Origin: an uncultured Bacilli bacterium
GTDB taxonomy: Bacteria; Bacillota_I; Bacilli_A; RF39; UBA660
Length of the DNA: 64,000 nt
Assembly (NCBI GenBank): GCA_934130545.1
Contig: CAKOYD010000003.1
Coordinates: forward strand, 1-64,000
Reading direction: 5' to 3'
Both the position numbers and the translations under genes were made by a program. Within the stretch, counting starts at the first letter, position 1, and each line of letters starts with the position of its first letter. Positions 1-7,029 of the stretch are shown one piece after another. Below the pieces are notes generated by a model. That model was not told where the DNA came from, did not search any database, and saw nothing but the letters and a program-made list of their open reading frames with translations.

Positions 1-9
1 ATATTTCAT
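1..9 (-). CDS. start of a gene running off the left edge
   Basis: Only the first three codons (ATG AAA TAT) lie in the window. They are called because a strong Shine-Dalgarno sequence, AGGAGGTGG, sits about ten bases upstream on the minus strand (complement of 20-28). Nothing can be said about the product. It would be transcribed in the same direction as the accessory genes to its right and would belong to the same presumed integrated element. Confidence 0.4.
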
Positions 10-130
10 TTCCTGAAAACCACCTCCTAAATTGTAATTACACCATATTCATTTATAATGGAAGACCTAATTGGAAAATAATAACAATTTAACAAAAATT
101 TCTATATAATATTCAGGTTAATAGAGCATA

Positions 131-159
131 ATAAAAGAACTAACTCGTTTGCTAGTTCT
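131..159 (-). terminator. rho-independent terminator after the P-loop-less protein gene
   Basis: On the minus strand AGAACTA (complement of 153-159) pairs with TAGTTCT (complement of 136-142) around a ten-base loop, followed by TTTTATT. It lies just downstream of the stop codon of the gene at 165-656. Confidence 0.6.
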
Positions 160-164
160 ATAAT

Positions 165-656
165 TTATTTAATTCTGTTCATATTATCTTCTTGTAAAAC
201 CCATATAGAATTAATGTTTTTATAAGTTGGTGTTAAATATATTTTCTCATCAGTAAAATATCTATCTATAATTAGAAATTTAACTGAATACTTATTTGCA
301 AGTTCATTTAAAGTTTTAATTATGTATTTTATTTTATCATCATTAACTTCATTTAGAGTAGGAATTAAAGATAGTGTATTAATATAAGCATATTCAGGTT
401 CAGTTTTTATAATAGTTTCTTCTAAATTTTCTATAACATAATTTTTATTAAATATTTTTGCAATACTTTCTTTATTCAAATATTTATATTGTTTATTTTC
501 TAAAATATCATTTGTGGTTTCATAATCTATAAGTAATACTTTATGATTATCTAAACTTGCAAACTTTACTTGTTCCATTAAATATTCACTGGTATTAGAT
601 TTTGCTACAATTAACATTATATTATCTTGTAATTTTATATATCCAAACTTACTCAT
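165..656 (-). CDS. unknown protein, RecA/DnaB-like but without a P-loop
   Basis: 163 residues, no family recognised outright. By eye it follows the outline of the RecA/DnaB-core protein at 1182-1835. NIMLIVAKSNTSEYL lies where the other has NSLNLICSKSGMGKTTF; KVLLIDYET resembles SIAYFNFEL; and LNELANKYSVKFLII resembles LYVLAQEYGISIIAV. The nucleotide-binding GxxGKT is absent (AKSNTSEYL), so ATP binding by a Walker A motif is not expected. SD AAAGGAG lies about nine bases before the ATG. It follows the OB-fold gene by 19 bases and probably shares its transcript. It could be a decayed paralogue, a regulatory subunit or an inactive partner; the function is not established. Confidence 0.6.
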   Translation of the reverse strand: MSKFGYIKLQDNIMLIVAKSNTSEYLMEQVKFASLDNHKVLLIDYETTNDILENKQYKYLNKESIAKIFNKNYVIENLEETIIKTEPEYAYINTLSLIPTLNEVNDDKIKYIIKTLNELANKYSVKFLIIDRYFTDEKIYLTPTYKNINSIWVLQEDNMNRIK

Positions 657-675
657 TTTCTCACGCTCCTTTGTA

Positions 676-1041
676 TTAATTATTTATTTTTTTTATTGCA
701 AATACACCAACAACTTCTGGGTTTCTTGACTTTCTGCAACGAATTAAACATACATCATTAACTTTTAAATTATTTAATAACTTTTGTAAATCTTTATCAT
801 CTTTAGTTATTATCATAGCAATTAAACTACCTGTATCATCACTAATATCAATTAAGTTCATTATAAACTCATCATTTTTTAGAATATTAACATTATCAAT
901 TTTACATTCTATTAAGCCAACTGTTTCAAGTTCATTAATTTTAATAATATCTCCCTCTAGTAGAGAGTAGTCATTAATTGTTTGTCTTAATTCTATTTTT
1001 TTCTTTGGATTTCCTTTGCTTGTCATTTTAACTTTTTCCAT
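676..1041 (-). CDS. OB-fold nucleic-acid-binding protein
   Basis: 121 residues. After a basic N-terminus (MTSKGNPKKKIELRQ), the segment from about residue 50 to 115 has the layout of an OB-fold like those in DnaE/PolC and related replication proteins. FIMNLIDISDDTGSLIAMI resembles the strand-DxTG-strand core, and NDVCLIRCRKS the following strand. A single-stranded nucleic-acid-binding role is inferred. SD GGAGG is six bases before the ATG. It sits between a RecA-core ATPase gene and its P-loop-less relative, which fits a small replication or recombination module on an integrated element. The family assignment rests on pattern only. Confidence 0.6.
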   Translation of the reverse strand: MEKVKMTSKGNPKKKIELRQTINDYSLLEGDIIKINELETVGLIECKIDNVNILKNDEFIMNLIDISDDTGSLIAMIITKDDKDLQKLLNNLKVNDVCLIRCRKSRNPEVVGVFAIKKINN

Positions 1042-1181
1042 AATTAACCTCCGATTCTATATAATTTATTTTAAATTTAGATATACTTACGATATAAACA
1101 CTATAATAGACAATTTGAACAATATAAATATATTAATAATATGTTTGACAACTAAATAATAATTTAACCAGTGTGAACAAA

Positions 1182-1835
1182 TTAAAACAATTTTAAATTA
1201 ATATTAGTTTTTATTGGTAAATTATTATTATTTTTAAATATTTCTATATCAACATTATTGTCTTTACAATTGTTATGCAAATAAAAGATGTTTTCTAAAT
1301 TATTCAAAGTAGTTTCATCTAAACATAAATCATTAATGGTTATTTCTTTATTTGTTCTTTGCAATAAACCAACTGCTATAATTGAAATACCATATTCCTG
1401 TGCTAGCACATATAATTTATTTAATATATAAGAGTTAAATTCTTTTTTTCTAACTGTGTTAATTTCACATTGTATTAAATCTATATAATCTATTACAACT
1501 AGATCCAAACCTGTATTAGATTTCTTTAATTCAATACACTTATTAATAATATCTTCTATTGTTTTATTATAATCATATTCATATACAAATATATTTTTAT
1601 TAGAGTAATCTGTATTAAATAACTTATTCATTTTTTCAAAAACTTTATTTTGAGATAATTCAAAATTAAAATAAGCAATAGATTTGTTATTTGTATTACT
1701 ATTAATTATATTTAATGCGAATGTAGTTTTTCCCATACCTGATTTAGAGCATATTAGATTTAAACTATTTTGCTTTATTCCATCATTTAATAAACTATCT
1801 AACTCATTAAATCCTGTTTTTATAACATTATTCAC
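1182..1835 (-). CDS. DnaB-like RecA-core ATPase without the DnaB N-terminal domain
   Basis: 217 residues that match only the C-terminal, RecA-like half of replicative helicase DnaB. GFNELDSLLNDGI is the usual entry motif, SKSGMGKTTF (about 30-39) is Walker A, LVVIDYIDLI (about 112-121) is the DnaB-type Walker B, and LLQRTNKEITINDL mimics the downstream DnaB Q-R/DL segment. The DnaB N-terminal collar is missing. The start is GTG, five bases after AGAGGTG; no better start is seen. A promoter shared almost verbatim with the PcfJ-like gene lies directly upstream. It is probably a helicase or ATPase of a plasmid-like or integrative element rather than the host replicative helicase. Confidence 0.75.
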   Translation of the reverse strand: MNNVIKTGFNELDSLLNDGIKQNSLNLICSKSGMGKTTFALNIINSNTNNKSIAYFNFELSQNKVFEKMNKLFNTDYSNKNIFVYEYDYNKTIEDIINKCIELKKSNTGLDLVVIDYIDLIQCEINTVRKKEFNSYILNKLYVLAQEYGISIIAVGLLQRTNKEITINDLCLDETTLNNLENIFYLHNNCKDNNVDIEIFKNNNNLPIKTNINLKLF

Positions 1836-1847
1836 GTTTACACCTCT

Positions 1848-1920
1848 AGTAATAGTTTACAACACCTAGAGTATTTTTACAAGAGAATGACCAAAACTAA
1901 CCAAAGATGTTTAAAATAAT
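1848..1920 (-). promoter_or_regulatory. promoter/operator repeat, copy A
   Basis: Minus-strand promoter for the DnaB-like gene: -35 TTGTAA (complement of 1877-1882), 17-base spacer, -10 TAAACT (complement of 1854-1859). The spacer carries CTCTAGGTGTTG. The whole 73-base block matches the block at 3500-3572 at about 61 of 73 positions with no gaps, so the two genes probably share regulation. Confidence 0.7.
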
Positions 1921-1940
1921 TACATAAATAACAAAAACAA

Positions 1941-1973
1941 TTAAAATAAAAGCACACCATTTAATAATGTGTA
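1941..1973 (-). terminator. terminator after the PcfJ-like gene
   Basis: On the minus strand GTACAC and GTGTGC pair (one wobble) around ATTATTAAATG, followed by TTTTATTTT. It begins about ten bases after the stop codon of the PcfJ-like gene. Confidence 0.6.
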
Positions 1974-1983
1974 CTCATATAAT

Positions 1984-3495
1984 TTATTCATTGCTTAATG
2001 GAATTAAAGTTTGTTCCCATTTTTTAATAATATTCATAATTTCAGTAGGTGGCTCCTCATTAAATCTAACTTTTGCTTGAACGACTTTATTATTTCTAAC
2101 CTCGATAGTAATAAATGACTTTTTAATATCGCTTTTATACCTCATAAAATATATTTGACATTCATTATTACTAACCATTTCACAATATGTTCTTACACAA
2201 TTTGATTGCTGTGAGCTTTCATCTATAAGACTATTTATACTATCTGCTGGAAATATAATATACTTATCATCTTCATATTTATTTAAAATAAGAAAATCGG
2301 CTAAATCTTTTATACGTTTATCAATTAATGGATCTTTAGATATTACCATTTCATTTGTAATTTTATCGTGTTCTTCAATAAAATGTTTTGGAAATAATAT
2401 ATTGTGGTCTTTTAAATTTAATTTCATTTCTTCACAACATCTTAAATAATCTCCATATTCGTGTAGGTTATTTATAGTTAAATCTTGCTTTTTTAAATAT
2501 TCTAGTGCTTTTTCTAAATCAACATATTTTAATATTAATTTAACCAAACACAGATTATCTTTTATAAAATTTAACATATTTATATCAGTTGTCGGATAAA
2601 GTTTAAGTGCTTCTAATTGAAGACCAGTAATATTAATATTTTTCATAAACGAATAATATTTCTTATCAACTCCAAATGTGTTTTTAAAATTTCCTTTATA
2701 TTTAATATCAGGGCTATCATCAATAGCTAACTCAAATAAGTTCATTTTTAATAAATACTCAAACTCTTTATAATATACAGGGTAGAAAATTAAACTTGAT
2801 AAGTTAAAATAATTCTCTTTGAGATAATCTTTTAAAATCCAAATATTACTATACTTGTATAAACTTGTATTTTTTAAATATATTAAATTGTCTGTATATA
2901 AATATTGATGCTCATATTTATTAAATTCGAATTCATCTAATATATCAAAATCTTTATCACTTACTTCACCACTTGAATTTGCAAATCTAATAAGTACATC
3001 TTCTATTTCATTGTATAAAATATGTTTATTTGTTGTAACATTTATAATTTTTGTCGGTAATATTTGATAAATACTTTTAATACTTATTTTACTATTTCTA
3101 TATGGAAGGTAGGCTACTGGATTACAATAATCTATATGTTCCCATAATAAATAAAGTAATACGTCATTGTCATTAATATCAAAAACATAATAATAAATAT
3201 TACCACTTAAAGTTCTTATGTCTTTTATATTTTCTATTTTTAACTTATCGTGTAATGTAAATATTTTTAAACATTTAGGACACTTATTTTGTTTCGTGAT
3301 TTCTTCTATACATTTAGGACAATAATATTTATTATTGCTTTCATCATATATTGGAATTGAATTAGATGTTTCATTAATAAAATCTTTAATGTTTTGAGGA
3401 ACTTCATCTAGTGTTTTCCAATAATTCATTGGTTCTTCTATAAAACCATCAAATTTATCATTAAACTTTAATGCGTTCATATAGTCCACACTCAC
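1984..3495 (-). CDS. PcfJ-like protein with N-terminal zinc ribbon
   Basis: 503 residues. A zinc ribbon is visible (C59, C62, C72, C75: CPKC...CPKC). The C-terminal 110 residues carry the PcfJ pattern: a cysteine in QQSNCVRTYCEMV, an IYFMRY strand, SFITIEV, then VVQAKVRFNEEP. PcfJ was named on the Enterococcus conjugative plasmid pCF10 and relatives are common on mobile elements; the biochemical role is unknown to me. The longest reading starts at GTG. ATG codon 6 (3478-3480) is an equally good start, about twelve bases after the SD-like TGAAGTG, and aligns better with the neighbouring promoter copy. It has its own promoter and terminator. Confidence 0.7.
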   Translation of the reverse strand: MSVDYMNALKFNDKFDGFIEEPMNYWKTLDEVPQNIKDFINETSNSIPIYDESNNKYYCPKCIEEITKQNKCPKCLKIFTLHDKLKIENIKDIRTLSGNIYYYVFDINDNDVLLYLLWEHIDYCNPVAYLPYRNSKISIKSIYQILPTKIINVTTNKHILYNEIEDVLIRFANSSGEVSDKDFDILDEFEFNKYEHQYLYTDNLIYLKNTSLYKYSNIWILKDYLKENYFNLSSLIFYPVYYKEFEYLLKMNLFELAIDDSPDIKYKGNFKNTFGVDKKYYSFMKNINITGLQLEALKLYPTTDINMLNFIKDNLCLVKLILKYVDLEKALEYLKKQDLTINNLHEYGDYLRCCEEMKLNLKDHNILFPKHFIEEHDKITNEMVISKDPLIDKRIKDLADFLILNKYEDDKYIIFPADSINSLIDESSQQSNCVRTYCEMVSNNECQIYFMRYKSDIKKSFITIEVRNNKVVQAKVRFNEEPPTEIMNIIKKWEQTLIPLSNE

Positions 3496-3499
3496 TTCA

Positions 3500-3572
3500 A
3501 GTAATATTTTACAACACCTAGAGTATATTTACAAGAAACTCGTTGAAACTAACCAAAACTGTTTGAAATAAT
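3500..3572 (-). promoter_or_regulatory. promoter/operator repeat, copy B
   Basis: Minus-strand promoter for the PcfJ-like gene: -35 TTGTAA (complement of 3529-3534), 17-base spacer ending in CTAGGTGTTG, -10 TAAAAT (complement of 3506-3511). It is the near-identical partner of 1848-1920, including about 35 bases upstream of the -35, which suggests a bound regulator as well as RNA polymerase. Confidence 0.7.
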
Positions 3573-3697
3573 CCCACAAAATTCCCCACAAAAACCAAAA
3601 TTGTGCAACAAAAAAAGAATTGCCAATATACTAACAACCCTTATGATTACTAACCAATTTTAAATTTTATACAAGTTTGATTTTTAAATAACGCGTC
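3573..3697. other. non-coding junction between accessory block and tRNA fragment
   Basis: No ORF, tRNA 3' half or transposase is seen here. It contains an A/T-rich run and, on the minus strand, the sequence GCCGACGCG directly after the point where tRNA homology stops. It is the best place to look for an attachment-site arm or a deletion scar. Confidence 0.4.
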
Positions 3698-3738
3698 GGC
3701 TTTTGAGTCTATCGCGTCTACCATTCCGCCAGACTGGC
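3698..3738 (-). tRNA. truncated tRNA-Leu(CAA), 5' half only
   Basis: Reading the minus strand from 3738: acceptor strand GCCAGTC, then TG, a D-arm GCG-GAATGGTAGA-CGC, G, anticodon-stem strand ATAGA and loop CTCAAAA with anticodon CAA. This is the standard 5' half of a bacterial tRNA-Leu. The partner stem TCTAT should follow, but the sequence reads GCCGA instead. No variable arm, T-arm (GTTCGA) or 3' acceptor strand follows within several hundred bases. The break falls at the 3' edge of the anticodon loop, a known integrase target location. The gene cannot give a functional tRNA as it stands. Confidence 0.8.
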
Positions 3739-3750
3739 TTTACATATATA

Positions 3751-3778
3751 ATTATATAGTATTTTAATAAAATGTAAA
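3751..3778 (-). promoter_or_regulatory. promoter of the truncated tRNA-Leu
   Basis: Minus-strand -35 TTTACA (complement of 3773-3778), 16-base spacer, perfect -10 TATAAT (complement of 3751-3756), about 12 bases before the tRNA 5' end. The intact promoter shows that the gene was once a normal, separately transcribed tRNA. Confidence 0.75.
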
Positions 3779-3789
3779 TAGTTTTATAT

Positions 3790-3818
3790 GAAAAAAATGA
3801 ATAGAATTATCTATCCAT
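3790..3818 (-). terminator. rpoZ terminator overlapping the stop codon
   Basis: Minus strand ATGGATAG-ATAATT-CTATTCAT followed by TTTTTTTC. The left arm is the last coding triplets of rpoZ, so the stop codon is in the loop. Confidence 0.7.
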
Positions 3819-4010
3819 TTTAACATGAATTAAATTGTTATAAACTTCTTCCAAAGCCATTCCAATTGGTTTAACTGACTTGTACTCATTCTTATTCATC
3901 TGATAGTACTTTGTCTTAGTTATTTCTTTACTTCTGTTAGCAGCTATATAAACTAAGGCATACTTAGATGGTACGATTGTAAGTAATTTATCAATTGATG
4001 GGTATATCAT
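3807..4010 (-). CDS. rpoZ: RNA polymerase omega subunit
   Basis: 67 residues, the usual size for omega. The family pattern is clear: YPSIDKLLTIVPSKYALVY, then AANRSKEITKT, and the conserved PIGMALEEVYNN near the end. Omega helps fold and assemble the beta-prime subunit of RNA polymerase in the cytoplasm. SD GAGGGAG lies about eight bases before the ATG. It follows leuS by 88 bases and ends in its own terminator, whose stem uses the final codons. In many Firmicutes rpoZ sits next to gmk and priA; the leuS neighbour here is a lineage arrangement. Confidence 0.92.
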   Translation of the reverse strand: MIYPSIDKLLTIVPSKYALVYIAANRSKEITKTKYYQMNKNEYKSVKPIGMALEEVYNNLIHVKMDR

Positions 4011-4098
4011 GATATCACACTCCCTCTTTTATCTACTATTAGATTACCTTATTTTGGAAATATTTACAATATAGTTTACACAAACTAGACAAAAAAGT

Positions 4099-6492
4099 TT
4101 ATTTAACCACAATATTAACTAATTTTTTTGGAACAGTAATTACTTTAACAATCTCTTTACCATCGATAAAACTAATTACATTAGGAATACTCTTAGCAAG
4201 TCTTTCCATTTCGTCTTTAGATGTTTCACTTGATACATCTATTTTTCCTCTTAGTTTACCATTTACTTGTACTACCATAGTATATGTATCTTCAGTTATT
4301 TTAGTTTCGTCATAACTTGGCCATGTTTCATTAGCGATAGTGTCAGTATGTCCTAAGAATGTATGCCATATTTCTTCAGTAATATGTGGAGCTATTGGGT
4401 TTAATAATTTTACAAAACCACTGGCATACTCTTTAGTTATTTTATCTTCTTTATATATAGCATTAACGAAAATCATCATTTGGCTAATTGCTGTGTTAAA
4501 GTTCATTGATTCATAATCATTAGATACTTTCTTAACTGTTTGATGATATATCTTTTCTAAGTTAGGAGTATCTTCTTCTACTACTTTATTATCTTCAAAA
4601 ATACGATATACTCTATCCAAGAACTTCTTGGCACCATCTAGGCCTTGATTACTCCATGGCTTATCGGCTTCTAGAGGTCCCATAAACATTTCATATAAAC
4701 GTAGGGCATCTGCGCCATGAGATTTAACTACATCAGTAGGATTAACAACATATTCAGGGAATCTCTTACCCATTTTAATACCATTAGAACCTAATATCAT
4801 ACCTTGGTGGACTAATTTTTTATATGGTTCTTTAGTAGGTACCAGACCTTTATCATATAAATAATTATTCCAAAATCTAGAATATAGTAAGTGTCCAACA
4901 GCATGCTCTGGACCACCAACATATAAATCAACTGGCATCCAATGCTTTAATAATTCAGGATTGGCAAAGCAATTATCGTTATGTGGATCAATATATCTTA
5001 AATAGTACCAACTTGATCCGGCACTACCGGGCATTGTTGATGTTTCACGAACTCCTTTCTTGCCATCAATTACGACATTCTTCCAATCAGTAGCATTTTC
5101 AAGAGGAGCTTTACCATTCTTGCCTTTATAGTCATCCATTTCTGGTAAAACAAGTGGTAGTTCAGAATCCTCTAATACTTTCATAGTACCATCTTCCATA
5201 TGGATAATAGGTACCGGTTCTCCCCAATATCTTTGACGAGCAAAAATCCATTCTCTTAAACGATAATTAACTTTTTTTCTACCTATTTTATTTTCTTCTA
5301 GGTAAGCAATCATTTTATTAATAGCTTCTTCTTTAGATAAACCATCTAGAAACTCAGAATTAATATGTACTCCATCACCCGTGTAAGCTTCTTTAGAAAC
5401 ATCACCACCGGCTAGAACAGGGATAATTTCTAGGTTAAACTTTTTAGCAAAAGCATAGTCTCTCTCATCATGGGCAGGAACTGCCATAATAGCTCCAGTA
5501 CCATAACTAGATAATACATAGTCAGATATCCATATAGGTATCTTTTTATTATTAACTGGATTAATAGCATAACTTCCAGTAAATACTCCGGTTTTCTCTT
5601 TATTTAATTCAGTTCTTTCTAATTCAGACTTTTTAGAACACTCTTCTTGGTATTTAGATACAGCATCTTGACATTCTTTAGTAGTAATTTTATTAACTAT
5701 TTCATGTTCAGGTGCTAAAACACAATATGTAGCGCCAAATAAAGTATCACATCTCGTAGTAAATACTGTAAAATCATATTCACTATCAGCAACTTTAAAA
5801 TTAACTAGTGCTCCGGTAGACTTACCTATCCAATTTCTTTGAATTTCTTTAGTAGATTCTGGAAAATCTACTAAATCTAAGCCCTCTAATAATTTTTCAG
5901 CATATTTAGGAATATCTAATACCCATTGTTTCATATTTTTTCTAACAACAGGATAGCCACCACGTTCACTTTTACCATCGATTACTTCATCGTTAGATAG
6001 AACAGTTCCTAATTCTTCACACCAATTAACAGGCATATCTATATATTTAGCATAACCATCTAAATAAAGTCTTTTAAATATCCATTGTGTCCATTTATAA
6101 AACTTGGGATCACTAGTGGATAATTCTCTGCTCCAATCATAAGCAAAGCCTAGTGATTTTAATTGACCTTTAAATGTTTCAATATTTTTAGCAGTAAAGA
6201 TATTAGGATGGTTGCCAGTATTAATTGCATATTGTTCAGCAGGCAAGCCAAAAGCATCCCAACCCATTGGATGTAAGACATTATAGCCCTGCATTTTTTT
6301 CATACGAGCTACAATATCAGTAGCGGTATACCCTTCCGGATGACCAGCATGAAGACCTACTCCAGATGGATAAGGGAACATATCTAGAGCATAAAACTTA
6401 GGCTTACTAAAATCCCATATATCAGTTTTAAATGTCTCATTTTCCTCCCAATATTTTTGCCATTTCTTTTCTATTTCATCAAACTTATACAT
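4099..6492 (-). CDS. leuS: leucyl-tRNA synthetase
   Basis: 797 residues. Class I synthetase that charges tRNA-Leu in the cytoplasm. The HIGH-type motif HAGH is at 48-51 within PYPSGVGLHAGHPEGY, the connecting/editing domain occupies roughly 220-400 (TTRCDTLFGATYC, GTGAIMAVPAHDERD), and the anticodon-binding domain follows 640. The second signature reads KMGKR (about 571) in ILGSNGIKMGKRFPEYVVNP, where most families have KMSKS. The start ATG follows AGAAGGAG by about eight bases. It is slightly short for the family but appears complete. It is transcribed just behind a small membrane protein gene and ahead of rpoZ and the tRNA-Leu fragment. No T-box leader was found. Confidence 0.95.
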   Translation of the reverse strand: MYKFDEIEKKWQKYWEENETFKTDIWDFSKPKFYALDMFPYPSGVGLHAGHPEGYTATDIVARMKKMQGYNVLHPMGWDAFGLPAEQYAINTGNHPNIFTAKNIETFKGQLKSLGFAYDWSRELSTSDPKFYKWTQWIFKRLYLDGYAKYIDMPVNWCEELGTVLSNDEVIDGKSERGGYPVVRKNMKQWVLDIPKYAEKLLEGLDLVDFPESTKEIQRNWIGKSTGALVNFKVADSEYDFTVFTTRCDTLFGATYCVLAPEHEIVNKITTKECQDAVSKYQEECSKKSELERTELNKEKTGVFTGSYAINPVNNKKIPIWISDYVLSSYGTGAIMAVPAHDERDYAFAKKFNLEIIPVLAGGDVSKEAYTGDGVHINSEFLDGLSKEEAINKMIAYLEENKIGRKKVNYRLREWIFARQRYWGEPVPIIHMEDGTMKVLEDSELPLVLPEMDDYKGKNGKAPLENATDWKNVVIDGKKGVRETSTMPGSAGSSWYYLRYIDPHNDNCFANPELLKHWMPVDLYVGGPEHAVGHLLYSRFWNNYLYDKGLVPTKEPYKKLVHQGMILGSNGIKMGKRFPEYVVNPTDVVKSHGADALRLYEMFMGPLEADKPWSNQGLDGAKKFLDRVYRIFEDNKVVEEDTPNLEKIYHQTVKKVSNDYESMNFNTAISQMMIFVNAIYKEDKITKEYASGFVKLLNPIAPHITEEIWHTFLGHTDTIANETWPSYDETKITEDTYTMVVQVNGKLRGKIDVSSETSKDEMERLAKSIPNVISFIDGKEIVKVITVPKKLVNIVVK

Positions 6493-6493
6493 C

Positions 6494-6853
6494 TTACTTA
6501 CTCTCCTTCTGAAAATAATAATTACCTAGTATTCCATAACATATAATAATCATAAGTCCTAACAAGATAATACCTAACACTATTTTTAATATTAAATTTT
6601 GTACTAAATATGTAAGAATCATATATACACTACTAATTATTAAACTGTTTACTAAAGAACTAATTATAATAAATTGGTGATAATTAACTTTATTGACATC
6701 AATTCTATACATAAGAACTAAATAATATAAACTACTGCTTATTTCTTTCTTGCCTACTCTTTTCTTTTTTCTTTCTTTAATATTAATTACAAAATAATTA
6801 AATAAGAATAATACTACGAAAACTATTATAAACTCAACTAAATATTTTATCAT
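6494..6853 (-). CDS. small integral membrane protein, unknown function
   Basis: 119 residues from the ATG at 6851-6853, chosen because GGTGGTG lies seven bases upstream; the 33 extra codons of the longest reading have no ribosome binding site and look like leader. One N-terminal membrane helix (about 3-20), a basic loop (KERKKKRVGKKE), the soluble stretch SSSLYYLVLMYRIDVNKVNYHQF, then two C-terminal helices (about 60-83 and 87-108). The same layout is familiar to me as an uncharacterised conserved protein of low-GC Firmicutes, but I cannot name a function. It ends one base before leuS begins, so the two are probably co-transcribed. Confidence 0.7.
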   Translation of the reverse strand: MIKYLVEFIIVFVVLFLFNYFVINIKERKKKRVGKKEISSSLYYLVLMYRIDVNKVNYHQFIIISSLVNSLIISSVYMILTYLVQNLILKIVLGIILLGLMIIICYGILGNYYFQKESK

Positions 6854-6994
6854 TTTATCACCACCAAATACTAGGTAAATTATAATACATCTAAGCTTAA
6901 AAAGCAATATGCTAGGAAGAAAATGATACTTCTCATTAAATTTCACTGACACTTTTGTCGTTAATTTTCAATGAGGACATTACATAGTACTTAC

Positions 6995-7026
6995 CTAAAA
7001 AAGTACTACTATTAAAATAATACTTT
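6995..7026 (-). terminator. terminator after the yfhO-like gene
   Basis: Minus strand AAAGTATTA / TAGTACTTT (one wobble) around TTTTAATAG, running into six T. It starts four bases after the stop codon of the YfhO-family gene. Confidence 0.65.
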
Positions 7027-7029
7027 CTT

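Noticed and set aside
1111..1183. Three TTGTTCA/TTGTCAA-like repeats upstream of the OB-fold gene
   Set aside because: The matches are short and AT-rich, with irregular spacing, so chance is a good explanation.
3300..3738. Group I intron inside the tRNA-Leu
   Set aside because: No tRNA 3' half (T-arm GTTCGA or acceptor strand GACTGGC) was found within several hundred bases downstream on the minus strand.
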